From Fimbriimonas sp. (GTDB taxonomy: Bacteria > Armatimonadota > Fimbriimonadia > Fimbriimonadales > Fimbriimonadaceae), in NCBI GenBank assembly GCA_031292555.1, contig JARLGV010000118.1:1-47304 (forward strand): DNA of 47,304 nt, read 5' to 3'. The notes under the pieces were generated by a model. That model was not told the origin of the DNA, ran no database searches, and worked only from the letters and a program-made list of their open reading frames with translations. This document shows, piece after piece, positions 34,340 through 42,557 of the stretch. The translations under genes and the position numbers were made by a program. Position 1 is the first letter of the stretch, and the number at the start of each line of letters is the position of its first letter.

Positions 34340-35238
34340 TCGAAGTAACCGATCGACTCAAGGTCACCTCGGAGTTTCGATGCCTGGCCGGTAGCCAACC
34401 GGGAGCTGGGCAGGCGGGGCTCACCAACTTCGACCCCGATGAACCCCATGGTTGCTTTGGCGGCCGCCATGTAGCCGTATCTCGCGAGCAGCCTGATCAG
34501 TTCGATCGAGCGACGCTGTTCGAGCCTCGCCGATGCGAGGTCCCCCGCTTCGAACGCCCGGATCAAGCGTTGGTAGACCGGTGCCGCGAAGTTGTAGCTG
34601 CTACCAACGGCGCCCGTCGCTCCGACGGCGAGGGCAGCCAACAGCGCTTCGTCTACGCCCCACGGGATGTCGTAACGGCCGTCCTGGACATCTAGGCAGA
34701 ACTGGTACGCCATAAGGTCCGAGTTCGTGTACTTGATGCCGGCCAGGGAGGGAATGCGCGTCGATGCGACGTGCAAGAAGTCGGGCATGGAGAAGCTGAC
34801 GCCCGTCAGAGCGGGAATGTCGTAAAAGTAGAACGGCAACGCCGGTGCGGACGAAGCAATGAGTGCGCAGCATTCGACGAGATCGTCAAGCGACCGGGGT
34901 TTGAAGTAGCTTGGGGAAAGGGCGGCGATGGCGGCGGCCCCATGAGTTTGAGCCGACCGGGCAAGATCACAAGCATCGTTCAGGCAATTTGTGCCGACAT
35001 GGACGACCAACTTCGTGGACGTGCCCTTGAGGACTTCCGACCAGCGCTCCGTCAGCTCCAATCGCTCCTGGAGGGCCAATGACGCGCTCTCGCCGGTGCT
35101 TCCTCCGACGAAGACGGTCGCAACCCCGACGGACGCGATGAATTCTGCTTGCCGTTCGACGATGGAGAGGTTCAAGGAGCCGTCGGTGGCGAAAGGGGTA
35201 TGGGTAGCGGCGACAAGTCCGTGGAGTTTTGAGTTCAT
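34324..35238 (-). CDS. nanA: N-acetylneuraminate lyase (DHDPS superfamily)
   Basis: 304 residues from ATG 35238, which overlaps the MFS stop by ATGA; upstream in-frame codons to 35637 belong to the overlapping MFS gene. The class I aldolase barrel has VGGSTGES near residue 43, the YDIPA motif with Y139 and the Schiff-base lysine K169 in AGIKYTNSDL. Y139 and K169 match the catalytic pair of NanA, and the GGSTGE and YDIP motifs favour NAL over dihydrodipicolinate synthase (which usually has GTTGE and YNVP). It cleaves N-acetylneuraminate to pyruvate and N-acetylmannosamine in the cytoplasm. The flanking transporter and mutarotase agree. No nanE or nanK is in the window. Confidence 0.92.
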   Translation of the reverse strand: MNSKLHGLVAATHTPFATDGSLNLSIVERQAEFIASVGVATVFVGGSTGESASLALQERLELTERWSEVLKGTSTKLVVHVGTNCLNDACDLARSAQTHGAAAIAALSPSYFKPRSLDDLVECCALIASSAPALPFYFYDIPALTGVSFSMPDFLHVASTRIPSLAGIKYTNSDLMAYQFCLDVQDGRYDIPWGVDEALLAALAVGATGAVGSSYNFAAPVYQRLIRAFEAGDLASARLEQRRSIELIRLLARYGYMAAAKATMGFIGVEVGEPRLPSSRLATGQASKLRGDLESIGYFDWGLR

Positions 35239-36479
35239 GGCAGCGAGCTTTCGTTGGTCAGAGACGGCCGGGGTCGGATCAGCAGGATAAGGACGACGTT
35301 CATCATCACCACGACGGCGGCGAGAGACAAGATCATCGGAAACGATACGCCCGCATCGCGCAATCGGCCGACCGCTACGTCTGCAAAACCGCCAAGGCCG
35401 ATGCTGATGAAGTTCATGAGGCCGTAAGCGGTCGCTCGCAATTCGGGGGCGACTAGTTGCGACACGATCGGCATGTTGTTGCAGTCGAACATACCAAAGC
35501 CGAGGCCGAAGAGAGCGAGGAAGACGATCGCCACCGCGAGGGATGGAGCAAAGCCAAGTCCGAAGAGAGCGGGAATGACGATTGAGGTGCCGATCGCGCT
35601 GACGAACACTCGCCCTTTCAGCGTCTTCAACACCCACCGGTCAGCCAGGAATCCGCCCAAAACCACGCCCGCGATACAGGCTAGGTTGACGTAGAGTCCG
35701 GCGGAGATTCCCGCCTTTCCTTGGCTGAGTTCGAACCGGGTTTTCAGCATGGCGGGCATCCAGTCCTTCATCATCCAGCCCGGCCACGCGATCAACGTGA
35801 AGCAGATGGCGAGGCAGAGGAAGGACGGATTTCGAAGCAGGCTGCCCAACGCTCCGACCGGGGAGACGCGCATTGGTTTCCGATCACTCGCTCTCGGTGC
35901 GTCTCGCAGCAGGAAGAGCAGAGGGACGACATAGATAACGCCGATCGCTCCCGTCAAGTTGAACGCAAGGCGCCAACCCAGGTCCGGCGCATCTGCCACG
36001 TACCCGGCGAATCCCCCAAAGATCACTCCGACGTAGATCGCGGCCATATGGATGCCGGTCGCCCTCGATTTGGTGGGACCGGAGTGATAGTCGACGATCA
36101 GCGCCAGCCCAGCCGGAATATAGAACGCCTCGCTGATTCCCATCGAGGTCCGCGCCCAAAGCAGTTCCTGGAAAGAATGGGCGTGCCCGGTCAGCCAGGT
36201 GATCGACGACCAGGCAACTAAGCTGAAACAGATGATCCACTTCCGGCTGAATCGGTCGGCAAGGTACCCGCCGATCGGGCTCAGGACGGCGTACACCCAC
36301 TTGAACTGGGCGAGCATCATCCCCCAATGCGCATCGGTGCGGACATCTCGGATATCGGCCATCACCGAGAACTTCATCGAGGCGAGCATCTGCCGGTCGA
36401 GGTAATTCAGAAGCGCAACCGGGGCCAGCAGAATCACCGCCAGCCAAATCGTCCGCGCCGTCCCCGTCGATGCGCCCAT
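35235..36479 (-). CDS. MFS transporter, probable sialic acid permease
   Basis: A 414-residue protein with twelve hydrophobic segments. LNYLDRQMLASMKFSVMADI in the first helix is typical of the anion:cation symporter group of the major facilitator superfamily, and GGYLADRFSRKW is the conserved loop between helices 2 and 3. A possible CATACT -10 box lies 13 nt before ATG 36479. It heads a four-gene operon with the lyase (4-nt overlap), the kelch mutarotase and the rhamnosidase, so N-acetylneuraminate uptake is the most likely function. Hexuronates are the alternative, since that group also carries them. Confidence 0.88.
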   Translation of the reverse strand: MGASTGTARTIWLAVILLAPVALLNYLDRQMLASMKFSVMADIRDVRTDAHWGMMLAQFKWVYAVLSPIGGYLADRFSRKWIICFSLVAWSSITWLTGHAHSFQELLWARTSMGISEAFYIPAGLALIVDYHSGPTKSRATGIHMAAIYVGVIFGGFAGYVADAPDLGWRLAFNLTGAIGVIYVVPLLFLLRDAPRASDRKPMRVSPVGALGSLLRNPSFLCLAICFTLIAWPGWMMKDWMPAMLKTRFELSQGKAGISAGLYVNLACIAGVVLGGFLADRWVLKTLKGRVFVSAIGTSIVIPALFGLGFAPSLAVAIVFLALFGLGFGMFDCNNMPIVSQLVAPELRATAYGLMNFISIGLGGFADVAVGRLRDAGVSFPMILSLAAVVVMMNVVLILLIRPRPSLTNESSLP

Positions 36480-36592
36480 ATCGGATGAAGTGAGTATGCC
36501 TCAGGGAAACCAACAAGTAATGCGGACTTTAGCCCCCGTTCCCGACATGCCGGTGCCGTGGCCTGATGACAAGACTTATGCGACGAAATGGG

Positions 36593-36907
36593 TCAATACT
36601 TCCCAGATACTCTAAGCCGGCGCCCGTATGCCCTCAGAGCGAAGAACAGCACAAGTAAAAACGCATACTCGATCACGAACTCAAGCAACAGCCAGCTGAA
36701 TCGAAGGTCTCGCCCTCCCATAAGGGAGGTGAAGCCATCGATCAGTGTCAAGGCGATTGGGAGCGCCAACGCTTCTCTCCAAAGAGAACGGTCTAGCAAA
36801 TGGACCGAATAGACTTGAATCGTCTCATTCAGGGTGGAACGCCTCACGCTGCGCACGCCGATGAACTCCTGCAAGTTTTGCAGCGGTGAAAGGCGCCGGC
36901 GGTCCAT
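36593..36907 (-). CDS. Small membrane protein of unknown function
   Basis: A 104-residue protein from ATG 36907. The N-terminal half is polar; two hydrophobic helices follow (about 44-62, ALALPIALTLIDGFTSLMGG, and about 70-90, SWLLLEFVIEYAFLLVLFFA), with a basic C-terminus. I recognise no family. The TATAAT box at 36914-36919 ends exactly 6 nt before the ATG, and there is no ribosome-binding site, so a leaderless mRNA is likely. It is monocistronic and divergent from the amidase gene, 91 bp away. Confidence 0.68.
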   Translation of the reverse strand: MDRRRLSPLQNLQEFIGVRSVRRSTLNETIQVYSVHLLDRSLWREALALPIALTLIDGFTSLMGGRDLRFSWLLLEFVIEYAFLLVLFFALRAYGRRLRVSGKY

Positions 36908-36913
36908 GGATAT

Positions 36914-36919
36914 ATTATA
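36914..36919 (-). promoter_or_regulatory. -10 box (TATAAT) 6 nt before the small membrane protein gene
   Basis: A perfect TATAAT, six bases, then ATG 36907. The first transcribed base should be the A of the start codon. The -35 region is not recognisable. Confidence 0.65.
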
Positions 36920-36998
36920 GGGTTGTTCTGAGTGAAGTCGCGGCGTCGAATGTCAGACTGAGCCGGGAGCAGCAGATATGGGACACTAGGGCAGGAAT

Positions 36999-38339
36999 TT
37001 GGCGTCGTATTTGGACGCCCTAAAGACGATCGTGAAAGACCCTTTGGCTTCCTCCGCCCTCGAACTGGGTCACGCCATTTGTTCGAAACAGGTCTCGTCT
37101 CTCGAGCTTACGGAGGCGTTTCTCGGCCGAATTGGCGACGTCAACCCACAATTGAACGCGCTTTGCCACATCGCGGAGGAGACCGCCCGACGTTTGGCGC
37201 GCGCGGCGGACGAGGAGTTGGCCCGTGGCGTTCGCCGGAGTCCGTTGCATGGCGTTCCCTTCACGGTGAAGGACTGGATCGAAGTGGCGGATATGCCGTG
37301 CATCGCGGGAGACGAGCGATACCGGACCTATGTTCCATCCCACAATGCGACGACGGTTTCGCGATTGCTCGATGCGGGATGCGTGCTGCTCGGCAAGACC
37401 ACGGTAGGTGACGATTCGTCCGTCTACGGACGAGTGTCCAACCCATACCGGCTGTCATGTACACCGGGCGGAAGCAGCAGCGGAGAGGCGGCGATCATCG
37501 CGGCAAGCGGTTCGCCATTCGGATTGGGGAGCGATTCGGGCGGGAGCATCCGAGAGCCGGCTCACCTGTGCGGAATCGCCGGGCTTCGGCCCACAACCGG
37601 CCGGATCCCGATCACCGGACATCTTCCTAGAATCAATACGTTCGTGGATCCCCGCACGGTGATCGGGCCGATGGCCCGATTCGTCGACGACCTGACCGCG
37701 ATCTTGCCAATCCTGTCCGGAGTCGATTGGCGCGATCCGTCCGTCGTTCCGATGCCGGTCGGAGACCCCTCGAGAGTGAATTGCGCCTCATTGCGCGGAG
37801 CGTTTTACACTAACTACGCCAGCCAAGAACCGTCTGCTGACGGCGGAGCGATCGCGTTGCGAGCAGCGCGGTTCTTGGATGGTGCGGGAATCCGGATGAC
37901 CGAAAGGTGGCCATCCCGGCTGGACGAAGTTCTTGGCATCACGCACGAATATTGGAGCCGCGCCGGTTCCGAGGGTTTGGCCGACGAGTGGCAGCCAGAC
38001 GGATGTGGGAAGTTAACGGGCGTTGAGGTCGAGCGGCACCTATGGCAATGGGACCGGTTCCGGCGAACCCTCATCGCGTTTATGGAGGAATTCGATTTCA
38101 TCGTAACTCCGGTCTCCGACTATGCCGCCCGCGAACATGGCCGCACCGGTGGGGCTCCGTACTGCCTTCCGTACAGCCTGGCAGGAGCCCCATGCGTCGT
38201 GGTTCGCGCCGGCACGTCCTCGGACGGGCTCCCTGTGGGTGTTCAGGTTGTGGCGCGACCATGGCGCGAGGACGTCGCCCTCGCCGTTGCCAAGATGATC
38301 GAGGCGCAGTTCGGAGGGTGGACTCGGCCGACGATCTAA
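36999..38339 (+). CDS. Amidase-signature family hydrolase
   Basis: A 446-residue protein; TTG 36999 follows a short AGGA and is the likeliest start. The Ser-cisSer-Lys triad of the amidase signature is complete: K91 in FTVKDW, S159 in TPGGSSSGEA and nucleophile S183 in GSDSGGSIREPAHLCG. Members hydrolyse linear amides, including the GatA subunit of the glutamyl-tRNA amidotransferase. The full GatABC context is absent, so a stand-alone amidase is more likely. The N-terminus is somewhat longer than usual. No signal peptide is seen. It stands alone between the small membrane protein and the broken antitoxin. The substrate cannot be inferred. Confidence 0.93.
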   Translation: MASYLDALKTIVKDPLASSALELGHAICSKQVSSLELTEAFLGRIGDVNPQLNALCHIAEETARRLARAADEELARGVRRSPLHGVPFTVKDWIEVADMPCIAGDERYRTYVPSHNATTVSRLLDAGCVLLGKTTVGDDSSVYGRVSNPYRLSCTPGGSSSGEAAIIAASGSPFGLGSDSGGSIREPAHLCGIAGLRPTTGRIPITGHLPRINTFVDPRTVIGPMARFVDDLTAILPILSGVDWRDPSVVPMPVGDPSRVNCASLRGAFYTNYASQEPSADGGAIALRAARFLDGAGIRMTERWPSRLDEVLGITHEYWSRAGSEGLADEWQPDGCGKLTGVEVERHLWQWDRFRRTLIAFMEEFDFIVTPVSDYAAREHGRTGGAPYCLPYSLAGAPCVVVRAGTSSDGLPVGVQVVARPWREDVALAVAKMIEAQFGGWTRPTI

Positions 38340-38572
38340 GCGAACCGATCTTTGAGCGGCCGATCCAACTCGGCGTCCAATTCAGCGAAGTCTGGACTGA
38401 TCATGATCTGACCTCGGAGCGCTTCTCACTTGCGCTGCTCCTTGCGTACCTCGTGAGGTCGCTCGTGCCGGACAAGCCTAGCGATAGGTCGCCCGGCGCG
38501 TCCAATAACGACGTCTTCGCCCTGCTCGACCATCACTAACAATGTCGAGAGCTGCTCTTTGGCATCAGGCAC
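38336..38572 (-). pseudogene. Orphan Phd/YefM-type antitoxin broken by an in-frame stop
   Basis: From GTG 38572 the minus strand reads PDAKEQLSTLLVMVEQGED, then VVIGRAGRPIARLV, the standard Phd/YefM DNA-binding domain. After RKEQRK comes TGA (38426-38428), then the frame goes on to ALRGQIMISPDFAELDAELD and PLKDRFA before TAG at 38336. That second part is the conserved toxin-binding tail of VapB/Phd-type antitoxins (typical form G-L-x-G-Q-I-x-I-x-x-D-F). Hence a single nonsense change splits an otherwise complete 78-codon gene. No VapC toxin lies downstream: the amidase gene begins there on the other strand. Confidence 0.7.
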
Positions 38573-38719
38573 GTTTCGAATCGTTATACATATACATTAC
38601 CGATGGATAGACCCTATCCGCCTGTCCTTTCTACAAGCCGAGCGCCCCTGAATACCTCGAAACTCCTGTCTCGGGATCGCCGAAGCCTTTGCATCTGGAC
38701 CAGCCCATGACGAGCTGAC

Positions 38720-39322
38720 CTACTTGAGGAAATCCAGGAGCTGCGAGCGGTTCAAGAGCGTGATTTTCCCGGATTCGATAACAACGAAGGTCGGCACGAA
38801 ACTGAGTTTGGCCTTCTGCTCCAGATCGTGGTCGGCCGCGAGCTTTGCCGCCGTCTGCGGTGTGGCGATCATCGAGACTCCCGCCTTCCGGGCTGCGTCC
38901 TTCACTGACGCTTCGGTAAGGGACTTGCCCTCCATCAAACGTCGATGCGACACGTCGAATGTGCCGTGCTCCCGCGCGTTCTCGGCAACGATGGCGGCGG
39001 ATTTGGCGAACTGATGCACGAAGAGCGGGAACTCGCGATAGATCAGCGCCACGTCGTGGCGCTTGGCGACGGCTTTGCGCACTAGCGGATCGGTGATGCG
39101 GCAAATTGGGCATTCGTAGTCGACAAAGCAAACGACTTTGATTGCCGCCGACGCAGAGCCAATTGAAGGGCGAAGCTTGCCGGTCCACTCCGCCGGCTTG
39201 ACCGAATCGAAACTGGCCGATTTCATGCCGAGATCAGTCTGGGCCAAGGAAACGCCGAACATGGCCGTAGCCACAGCGCAGAGAGTGATGGGCAGCCCCT
39301 TGTAGATGAGTGGATGTGGCAT
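38720..39322 (-). CDS. Exported DsbA/thioredoxin-fold protein
   Basis: About 200 residues from ATG 39322 with a strong GGAGG 5-6 nt upstream. An export signal (LPITLCAVATAMFGVSLAQ) precedes a thioredoxin fold with active-site C71-P-I-C74 in FVDYECPICRIT. That resembles BdbD and DsbA-like oxidoreductases (CPxC), and the cis-proline loop is LSFVPTFVVI. DHDLEQKAKLSFVPT fits the last DsbA helices. It probably forms or exchanges disulfides in exported proteins. It is downstream of the aldo/keto reductase-like gene with a 102-bp gap and may be a separate unit. Confidence 0.9.
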   Translation of the reverse strand: MPHPLIYKGLPITLCAVATAMFGVSLAQTDLGMKSASFDSVKPAEWTGKLRPSIGSASAAIKVVCFVDYECPICRITDPLVRKAVAKRHDVALIYREFPLFVHQFAKSAAIVAENAREHGTFDVSHRRLMEGKSLTEASVKDAARKAGVSMIATPQTAAKLAADHDLEQKAKLSFVPTFVVIESGKITLLNRSQLLDFLK

Positions 39323-39424
39323 AACTTCCTCCATTGTTGCCAACATCACCGTCCCGACGAACGTTCCATGCTGGACGGAAACAAACGCCGGGGGCGGTTG
39401 AATCCGCCCCCGGATTCCTCCGTT

Positions 39425-40324
39425 CTACATCGACCAAGGTGCGGCGTGGCGATCGTGCTCGTCTGACCATCGCCTCTGGAGCGTTAGGATCTCGTCGACG
39501 ATGCCGCCTTCCAGCGGTTGCGCGTCCGCAGTGGCACTGAGGAACTCGGCAAGGTTTGCTCTCTTGGCGGTGGCCCCGACGGTGGCCCGGACTTGGGGGA
39601 AGCCGAGGGAGAATCGAGCCGCGAACTCGGTCCAGCTCTCGACGCCCGATCGATCGAAGATGGGCACGACCTGAAGCGCCCTGCTACGCAAATACTCGGG
39701 AGCGTCCGGCTTCCGCGCGGTGTACCGCACGTCGCCTCCGGCAACCGTCCGCATTGCGACGATGGAGACATTTCGCTCGAGCATCCTGTCCCAAAGCTCG
39801 TTGGTCACGAAGCGCTGAAGCGGGTTCAAGTAAAACGTGTAGCCATCGATCACCCCCTCGGCATGCCCTCCTTCGATGCAGCGGGCCGCGATATCGGAAC
39901 TCCAGGGCCAAACCTCCATCTCGAATCGACCAACTAGACCTTCATCCTTAAGGCGCGCCAGCCCGGCGACTCCCGGACCTCCCGTACAGAGATCCTCGGC
40001 AAGCTGCCCGCTTGGGAAGACCTGGCCGATATCCATCCGAGCGTTTCCAACCGCTTCAAGCTGGGTTACAACTTGGGAACGCACCTCTTCGGGCGAGCTA
40101 TTCCCAACCTTGAAGATCGTGGGAGGCACCGCCGATCGATCTTGGTCGAAAAGCGATTTGAGAACACTCAGCGCGCTCCCGTACTGATGGCTCGTATGAA
40201 TCCAAAGGCCGGCATCAACCGCTTCCTTGACGATCGTCACTCGATCGGCGAACGGGATGCTTTCGTCGCCGAGGCGGGTCGTTCCATATACATAGGGAGA
40301 TAGATCGGAAAGGTTTGGTTTCAC
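39425..40324 (-). CDS. Aldo/keto reductase-fold protein with degenerate catalytic tetrad
   Basis: About 300 residues from GTG 40324; an upstream ATG at 40375 would place the operator inside the gene. The barrel is recognisable: YVYGTTRLGDESIPFADRVT, the FEMEVWPW strand, LERNVSIVAMRTVAGG. The catalytic motif normally written FDTAxxYG is IHTSHQYG here, so the aspartate is His and only the tyrosine is kept. The lysine (TIFKVGNS) is present, while the histidine strand is GQVFPSG, without His. It may bind a sugar or cofactor without classic reductase activity. It is divergent from the LacI gene at 40445 across a perfect palindrome and is probably its target. Confidence 0.78.
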   Translation of the reverse strand: MKPNLSDLSPYVYGTTRLGDESIPFADRVTIVKEAVDAGLWIHTSHQYGSALSVLKSLFDQDRSAVPPTIFKVGNSSPEEVRSQVVTQLEAVGNARMDIGQVFPSGQLAEDLCTGGPGVAGLARLKDEGLVGRFEMEVWPWSSDIAARCIEGGHAEGVIDGYTFYLNPLQRFVTNELWDRMLERNVSIVAMRTVAGGDVRYTARKPDAPEYLRSRALQVVPIFDRSGVESWTEFAARFSLGFPQVRATVGATAKRANLAEFLSATADAQPLEGGIVDEILTLQRRWSDEHDRHAAPWSM

Positions 40325-40353
40325 AGTGATGTAGGGATACCAGAAAGACAACC

Positions 40354-40377
40354 ATATGCGCAATCGATTGCGCATAT
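40354..40377. promoter_or_regulatory. Regulon C operator (perfect 24-bp palindrome)
   Basis: The core TGCGCAATCGATTGCGCA, extended to ATA on the left and TAT on the right, is perfectly symmetric over 40354-40377. A central CG flanked by AAT/ATT closely fits the LacI/PurR operator form. It lies between the aldo/keto reductase-like gene and the divergent LacI gene, 67 bp before the latter's start. Confidence 0.9.
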
Positions 40378-40444
40378 ACTATAGGTTGCCGTACCATCGA
40401 TCGGGTGACCGATCTCCTGTTCGTGCATAGCATCCCTTCGAACC

Positions 40445-41518
40445 ATGATCAAACTCTCTGACATTGCCGAAAGAGCAGGTGTATCGGAGTCCACCGCATC
40501 GCGTGCTCTGGCGAACAGTCCGCGGATCAGCGCCGAAACTCGAGAACTCGTTCAGCGTTTGGCCCAAGAAGCCGGATACAAGGTCAACCAGGTTGCTCGC
40601 AACCTGAGGACTCGCTCAACGATGACGATCGGCTTGGTCGTTCCAGAGGTGTCCAATCCGTACTTTCCCAGACTTGTGCAACTCATCGGGGACCGGGCTC
40701 GTGCCGCCGGCTTTGCGCTGCAACTCCACTTGAGCGGCGTTCGGCAAGAAGCAGAGGCCGATTGCCTCGCATCGCTCTACGAGCACCGCGTAGATGGCAT
40801 TCTGCTCGTGACTTCCGAAAGCGGCCTGGTCGCTAGAACGCAAGTCGAAGCGATGGTCGCCTCCGGAGAGTCAGTCGTCTTGCTCGGCTGGGTGGAGGAT
40901 GCCGATCGGTTCGACCTGGTCTACGCGAACGATGCGGGAGGCGGGTACCAGGTTGCCAAGCACCTCGTCGACCTAGGGCATCGCCGAATCGCTACGCTCG
41001 GCTCGGCGCGCCATCGCGGGCCGTTCGATCGCGTGGAGGGTTTCCTTCGGGGGCTTCGAGAGGCAGGCATCGCCGATGAACGGCACATTCCTGGACGAAC
41101 TCTCGATGAGATAGAGCATGCAATTAGCCGGTTGTGCGAGGAAACGAATCCTCCTACCGCACTGTTCGCATACCAGGACTCGATCGCTGCCCTGGCCTGC
41201 CGGTTTCTTCGGCAGAGGTGCGTCGTCATCCCCGAACAGATCTCGGTCGCAGGTTTCGACAACCTGGACCTTGGCACGTATCTGTGCCCTCAACTGACGT
41301 CAGTCGATTTCCCAATGAAGGAGATGGCCAATCGAGCGGTGGAACTGCTGATCGAGCGCATCAAAAGCGTCGCCCTGAACGAGCCCTGGCGCCACATTGT
41401 TGTCGAACCCGAGCTTGTCATCCGTGAGTCCTGCACTACGCCGCGATCCGCCGATTCCTTTCAACTGCCGCCATGCCCTGCTTCGAGCACCAAACTGTCC
41501 GATGGTGCTACTGAATAG
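40445..41518 (+). CDS. LacI-family transcriptional repressor, regulon C
   Basis: A 357-residue protein with helix-turn-helix IKLSDIAERAGVSESTASRA (residues 2-21), hinge YKVNQVARNLRTRSTMT and a sensor domain starting IGLVVPEVSNPYFPRLVQLI. It ends with a polar extension of about 20 residues (FQLPPCPASSTKLSDGATE) beyond the usual LacI C-terminus. The Ser-Thr-Ala-Ser recognition helix is orthodox and fits the classic CG-centred palindrome at 40354. It is divergent from the degenerate aldo/keto reductase, so local repression of that gene and of itself is expected. The effector is unknown. Confidence 0.94.
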   Translation: MIKLSDIAERAGVSESTASRALANSPRISAETRELVQRLAQEAGYKVNQVARNLRTRSTMTIGLVVPEVSNPYFPRLVQLIGDRARAAGFALQLHLSGVRQEAEADCLASLYEHRVDGILLVTSESGLVARTQVEAMVASGESVVLLGWVEDADRFDLVYANDAGGGYQVAKHLVDLGHRRIATLGSARHRGPFDRVEGFLRGLREAGIADERHIPGRTLDEIEHAISRLCEETNPPTALFAYQDSIAALACRFLRQRCVVIPEQISVAGFDNLDLGTYLCPQLTSVDFPMKEMANRAVELLIERIKSVALNEPWRHIVVEPELVIRESCTTPRSADSFQLPPCPASSTKLSDGATE

Positions 41519-41917
41519 GCCGGTAGCCATCATTCGCTTTGGTGGGAATCGGGTGCCCCAGTTGACGTGTGCAGCGTCGACGCCTCAGGATTGAAGCACC
41601 AAGAACGGCGGCCATGCGGGCAAGGCGCTCTCGCCACACGGCTTGACACATCTGAACTGGCGGATGCCGTTCCAGGCTGGCATCTTCAATGCTGCGGCAC
41701 TTGTGCGAAGGGCTTGCTGCCCCGCTACGGCGGAGCAGACGAACGCCATGTCATCTACTGCTGCCGAAACGATCTGGCCACCGGAAAGATCAAGTGGGAA
41801 GACGGCGAAATCGAAGGGTGGGACGAGTGCCTGACCGGCGTAAGCTGCTTCCATTGGTGCGACCAATACGAATCCCGCGCCTCCGCGTGTTAGGGCGACA
41901 GCGGTTCACACGTCACT
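41519..41917. other. 399-bp stretch without a supported gene
   Basis: Open frames exist on both strands (41567-41893 plus, 41585-41866 minus), but they overlap each other, lack ribosome-binding sites and show no family-like motifs. The plus frame is Cys-rich (CCGTCAKG, then VIYCCRNDL), which could mark a decayed gene. I see no terminator or palindrome. Confidence 0.4.
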
Positions 41918-42499
41918 TCACTGAACGGCCACTGGCCTCACGAAGAGGTAAGGATCGGCGTTGTACTGAGTTAGTTTCAGCGTGGGTAAGTTGTTTGTGC
42001 GGATTTCCTTGAATACGATCCGCTGACCGACCTTGACACGGCGGAAATCGGAAAAGAACATGTGGTTGGGAGCGACCAACGTGCTGAACGAACCAGATTC
42101 GGACCCGCTATATGAGGCGTTACCAACGTCGAAGCCCCGGGCGGACGCGTAGCTATAGCCAAACTCCAGGTACCCCTTGAAGTAACCGGAGGAGTCTTTG
42201 TCGGCGTGGTTCTCCGAGACCCTAACGATTGCCCGGTGAGACAGTTCAACCAGTGCCTTCGCGGCGATGCGAGATGCCGGAAGCGAATCCGCGAGAGTGC
42301 GATACTGACTCGACCAGGGATTCGTCTGCCAGCTTTCAGCCGGTTTCTGAGACCTCGCCCCGTAGGCGCGGACCAAGACAAGGCCGATTGTCCCCAACAA
42401 GACCAGGCCCACCAACCCAACCGCCGCGACCGCGATCACCCCGACCGCGAGCGAGGAACGTCCTACTTGCGGTGGATTAGGGGTACGCGTCTCTTTCAT
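41918..42499 (-). CDS. Single-pass membrane protein of unknown function
   Basis: A 193-residue protein from ATG 42499. A short Pro/Thr cytoplasmic start is followed by one long membrane helix (about 18-44, LAVGVIAVAAVGLVGLVLLG) and an outer domain of about 145 residues rich in Tyr, Ser and Gly (YSYASARGFDVGNASYSGSE), ending in strands NLPTLKLTQYNADPYLFVRP. I recognise no family. TATACT ends 6 nt before the ATG with no clear Shine-Dalgarno, again a leaderless-type start. It precedes the 313-residue hypothetical by position but is not fused or overlapping with it. Confidence 0.7.
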   Translation of the reverse strand: MKETRTPNPPQVGRSSLAVGVIAVAAVGLVGLVLLGTIGLVLVRAYGARSQKPAESWQTNPWSSQYRTLADSLPASRIAAKALVELSHRAIVRVSENHADKDSSGYFKGYLEFGYSYASARGFDVGNASYSGSESGSFSTLVAPNHMFFSDFRRVKVGQRIVFKEIRTNNLPTLKLTQYNADPYLFVRPVAVQ

Positions 42500-42505
42500 G
42501 CTTTC

Positions 42506-42511
42506 AGTATA
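42506..42511 (-). promoter_or_regulatory. -10 box (TATACT) 6 nt before the 193-residue membrane protein
   Basis: TATACT, six bases, then ATG 42499. This fits a leaderless transcript, though GAAAG in the spacer could act as a weak ribosome-binding site. Confidence 0.5.
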
Positions 42512-42557
42512 GGGCTGGTTTGGTGAGCCGCCAGATCTAGGTCAGCTCCCAGCGCTG

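Noticed and set aside
34324-35637. Open frame extending the lyase upstream by 133 codons
   Set aside because: The extra part overlaps the transporter gene in another frame, is Arg-rich and unlike any lyase N-terminus; ATG 35238 overlaps the transporter stop by 4 nt and fits the family length.
36999-38339. Amidase as GatA of the tRNA amidotransferase
   Set aside because: The catalytic triad fits, but gatB and gatC are absent nearby and surroundings are catabolic; a stand-alone amidase is more likely.
41585-41866. 93-codon minus-strand frame in the same stretch
   Set aside because: No start signal and no recognisable motif; it may be a shadow of a decayed plus-strand gene.
41567-41893. Cys-rich 108-codon frame after the LacI gene
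   Set aside because: No ribosome-binding site and a competing minus-strand frame; cysteine pairs alone are not enough to call a gene.
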